A stretch of DNA of 64,000 bases, taken from NCBI GenBank assembly GCA_025201375.1, contig JAIWZP010000001.1, forward strand, positions 854,501-918,500, in the 5' to 3' direction. Every line of letters starts with the position of its first letter. Position 1 is the first letter of the stretch. Below are positions 61,275 to 64,000 of this stretch, one piece after another. Origin of the DNA: Gongronella butleri. Lineage: Eukaryota > Mucoromycota > Mucoromycetes > Mucorales > Cunninghamellaceae. The translations under genes and the position numbers were made by a program. A model generated the notes under the pieces. The model was not told where the DNA came from and did no database searches. It saw only the letters and a list, made by a program, of their open reading frames with translations.

Positions 61275-61676
61275 AGTACTGTAAGAAAATAAAAATTTCA
61301 TACAATCCACGAACGTAATTTGGAAGTGTCAAACCTTAAATTTTTGCAAAAAAAAACCTTAACCAAAGTAGACACTTTTCTCAGTCGATCGTCGTTCATG
61401 CGTCTCTCTTTAGGCATTTTCTTAAGTTGGCGAGCAACCTGCCATTTTGTCAGCCAATAGCAAATTGTCGGAGTTACCTGTTTGGGATGCATTGATCATT
61501 CGGAGTTCGAAATTTCCCAAATTTGGCACTTTCTGTGATTGATGAAATGTGTGACCCCTGAATGACCCCTGAATTTTCAAAAGCGGTCGTGGCGCTTTGC
61601 GGGTTTAAGCTTTTTTGTTGCAAATTTTGCGCTGAATGCGATGCGGCGAAGTTTGAGCGGGGTCGACCATACAGAT
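61275..61676 (+). repeat. R1 repeat, split copy, left piece
   Basis: Matches 33535-33950 and 8540-8870 up to GAGCGGGGTCGACCATACAGAT. Ends abruptly at ACAGAT (61671-61676), the same hexamer at which the right piece restarts at 63628. Confidence 0.75.
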
Positions 61677-63627
61677 TGTACTTGTATAAATTCTACAACT
61701 TTTTTTTTTTGACTTAGACCCACTTTCCGATCCGCATTTTCCACCCGAGTTCAATGGTGATAACCGCGATCCCCGGATTTATAGTCGCGTTTGCGTGAAA
61801 AATCGCCTTAAAGTTGAAGATTTTACAGCCAAAATAAGGTTCACCGCCATTGGTGCCGCGCTTTTGAGTTTTGGAGAGACCTTGGCTCAGAGCATTTGTA
61901 AGGAAAAGAATTTGCAGTTACTTTGGCTAATGCAACCTGCACCTTGCCCCGCGAAAATTTCGAGAAAAACGCGCTCGAAAAGTGTCTTTTCCGGCATTCT
62001 GATTGGCTCATTCCTTTTGCCGCGTTTTCCGCCTGCACGTTTGAATTTGAGCGCGTCATCGATTAAGGAGATGTGTAGAGAATCCAATTCTGAGCAACTT
62101 TGTCCGCCACACCTTCCCCGGTTGTCTATTGATTTTCAGAGTTATCCGCTGTTGAAACTTTTGAAAATTGGATTTTCTGATTGGTGCAAAGAAAAATCGC
62201 GGCCCCATTGGGCGACATGCATGCTGTTCGTGTCACCGACCCCTGATTACCCGAGAGTTCATGTCACCTTGCCCGAACCACGACGAAAATAGCGCGACAC
62301 ACGTGTTTTTTTCCACACTGTGGATGTGCGGGTGTGGGTGGGCTGGGTATGGGGGTGTGGGGGTGTGGGTGTGGGTGTGGGTGTGGGTGTGGGTGGGCTG
62401 GATGTGGTGCGTGGGGGTAGGCGTGGATGGGGGCAGGGGGTGAGGGGGTGTGGATGTGAGGGTGGTGGGGGCGGTGGGGGTGTTGTGGATGGGCAGGGTG
62501 TGGGTGTGGGTGTGGGTCAATGTGTCAAAAAAAAACGTGACGTGACCTGACGTGACGCGTGAGTGTGGGTGTGTGGGGGGGGGAGGGGGCAGGGTGAGGG
62601 GAGCGGTGGGGGTGTGGATGTGTGGATGTGAGGGTGGTGGGGGTGTGGATGTGGTGGGTGAAGTGGGTGTGTGGATGTGAGAGTGGGTGGGTGGTGGAGG
62701 CGAGGGTGGTGGGGGTGTGGATGGGCAGCAGGACGTGGGGGTGAGTCAATGTGTAAAAAAAAAAAAAAAAGACGCGACGTGACGCGTGGGTGTGGTGGGT
62801 GTGGGGAGGCAGGGTGGTGGGTGTGGTGGGTGTGTGGGGGGGGGAGGGGGCAGGGTGAGGGGAGCGGTGGGGGTGTGGATGTGTGGATGTGAGGGTGGTG
62901 GGGGTGTGGATGTGGTGGGTGAAGTGGGTGTGTGGATGTGAGAGTGGGTGGGTGGTGGAGGCGAGGGTGGTGGGGGTGTGGATGGGCAGCAGGACGTGGG
63001 GGTGAGTCAATGTGTAAAAAAAAAAAAAAAAAGACGCGACGTGACGCGTGGGTGTGGTGGGTGTGGGGAGGCAGGGTGGTGGGTGTGGTGGGTGTGTGGG
63101 TGTGTGGATGTGTGGATGTGTGGATGTGAGGGTGATGGGGGTGGTGGTGTGGATGTGAGGGTCGTGGGTGTGGGGGTGATGAGAGGGGGGGTGAGGGTGA
63201 GGGTGGTGAGAGGGGGTGGTGGGTGGTGAGAGGGGGTGGTTGTGAGGGTGGTGAGGGGGGGTGGATGTGAGGGTGGTGGGTGTGGGTGTGAGTGCGAGGC
63301 GCGTCGCACGTGTTGAAGGCAAAATAACGCGTTTGGCAAGATTTGCTTGCGCGGTGAGCCAGGAAAAAAGGGCATGCGGCGCGACTCACTTGGTTTTTTC
63401 GAATTCGCGCCAACACGCACAATGCCCGGTGTTACACAGACGTTGCACAACCCACGCTACAAATTCAATCGCCGCTTTAACGTGTCCAACACTCCTTTTT
63501 CTCTAAAGACCTCTTTACTTTCAACACTTTAAAGACCTCTTTCCTTCAAGCGAGACAAAGACCTGCGTACTAAGTACCTTTAGCGAACGGGCATCAAAGG
63601 GCCGTAGGCCCGCCCGTGAGCTAGTGA
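61677..63627. mobile_element. Insertion of about 1.95 kb splitting R1, with G-rich satellite
   Basis: Everything between the two R1 pieces. It is bounded by a direct repeat ACAGAT (61671-61676 and 63628-63633) that could be a target-site duplication. The left 600 bases contain a 165-codon frame (61795-62292) without known motifs; the rest is the G/T satellite. No terminal inverted repeat or transposase is visible, so the element class is unknown. Confidence 0.45.
62330..63290 (+). repeat. G/T-rich satellite with strong strand asymmetry
   Basis: Nearly 1 kb of GGGTGTG and GTGGATGTG words with almost no C on the plus strand. A higher-order unit of about 230-260 bases is marked by CAATGTGT plus an A run plus GACGCGACGTGACGCGTG, seen at about 62518, 62748 and 63008. 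Several G runs of 5-10 (for example near 62574) make quadruplex formation plausible. Minus-strand frames rich in His/Pro/Thr are an artefact of the repeat. Confidence 0.9.
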
Positions 63628-63925
63628 ACAGATGAATGCAAAGTAGTGGGCAAATAGGACGCTTTTGGCGTATTCGAGTCCAAAAAAATTGGGCGCGCGG
63701 GTCCGCCTTGAGCACTGGGCCAGATTTAATGTCGTGACGCATTTTTCATTGGCGGGCAGGCAGGCTGTAAATTTTTTTCTGGAAGCACAGCAGGCCGCCG
63801 AAGTCTGAAAAACACGCTCTTCGGTTTTTAAAGGTACGTAAATCGTAAACGTGTACGTAAGTTTAGTGATTAGTGTATTGCAGCGTGATGCCTCAGGTAT
63901 CGAACAAACGATAGAATGCGTCAGT
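63628..63925 (+). repeat. R1 repeat, split copy, right piece
   Basis: Starts ACAGATGAATGCAAAG and matches 8865-9165 and 33955-34260 (GAGCACTGGGC, TTTTTCATTGGCGGGCAGG, GAAGCACAGCAGG). Provides the unmodified TTTTTAAAGG at the place where the 33-34 kb copy has TTTTACAGTAAAAG. Confidence 0.75.
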
Positions 63926-64000
63926 TTCTGTCCACTAAGATTGAAACATGGACGGATCAATTACTTTATTTGTACGCAAAATCCAAAAGGGATGAAAATC

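Noticed and set aside
58250..63300. CRISPR-like array or prokaryotic system
   Set aside because: Repeats are minisatellites without unique spacers of constant length, and the genes are clearly eukaryotic with introns.
62233..63450. His/Pro/Thr-rich proteins on the minus strand
   Set aside because: Translation of a G/T satellite in several frames equally; no gene features.

Overview
The window reads as nuclear DNA of a fungus, most likely an early-diverging (zygomycete-like) one. The evidence is the gene set: a Vps10 sorting receptor, two Tvp18-type Golgi proteins, proteasome beta-7, a D-arabinose-dehydrogenase-type reductase, LTA4 hydrolase, PIG-S, TMEM223 and a full ABCB transporter. Genes are intron-dense, with short GT-AG introns of about 50-130 bases that usually carry long T or A runs. 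A Crypton tyrosine recombinase with a fungal GCR1_C tail is also present. No species can be named from the sequence alone. All exon structures below were joined by hand from reading frames, splice sites and phase.

Layout. 0.9-4.3 kb: an unrecognised three-exon gene converging on an F-box gene. 4.4-9.6 kb: gene-poor, with a broken LINE, an inverted gag-like relic and an interspersed repeat (here called R1). 9.7-31.8 kb: gene-rich. It holds a very large Vps10 receptor with three Vps10 modules, divergent from proteasome beta-7; an aldo/keto reductase; LTA4 hydrolase convergent with TMEM223; and a Kelch membrane protein divergent from a DASS-type transporter. 31.8-35.2 kb: gene-poor, with the longest R1 copy. 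35.3-56.1 kb: gene-rich again. It holds a 6-phosphofructo-2-kinase without the phosphatase histidine, a tiny CCHC zinc-knuckle protein, a DUF202 protein, a tandem Tvp18 pair (one with a repetitive N-terminal extension), an ABCB transporter, and PIG-S divergent from a LOG-family enzyme. 56.2-64 kb: repeats, a poly-T minisatellite, an apparently intact Crypton, a second R1 copy split by an insertion, and a G-rich satellite.

Most striking signal. The gene-poor stretches are full of TACAGTA/TACTGTA heptamers (roughly 70 by eye). They are absent from the coding exons and often fused into arrays of TA-NNN-TA units. Where repeat copies can be compared, they are exact 5-bp insertions at a TA. This is the canonical excision footprint of Tc1/mariner (Sleeping Beauty-type) transposons. 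It suggests repeated cut-and-paste transposition, including re-insertion into older footprints, by elements not present in this window.

Functionally, several genes serve the secretory and endosomal system (Vps10, Tvp18 pair, PIG-S, ABCB). Others serve mitochondria (TMEM223) and central metabolism (PFK-2, reductase, DASS carrier). Nothing suggests an operon-like cluster; neighbours are mostly divergent or convergent pairs with short spacers.
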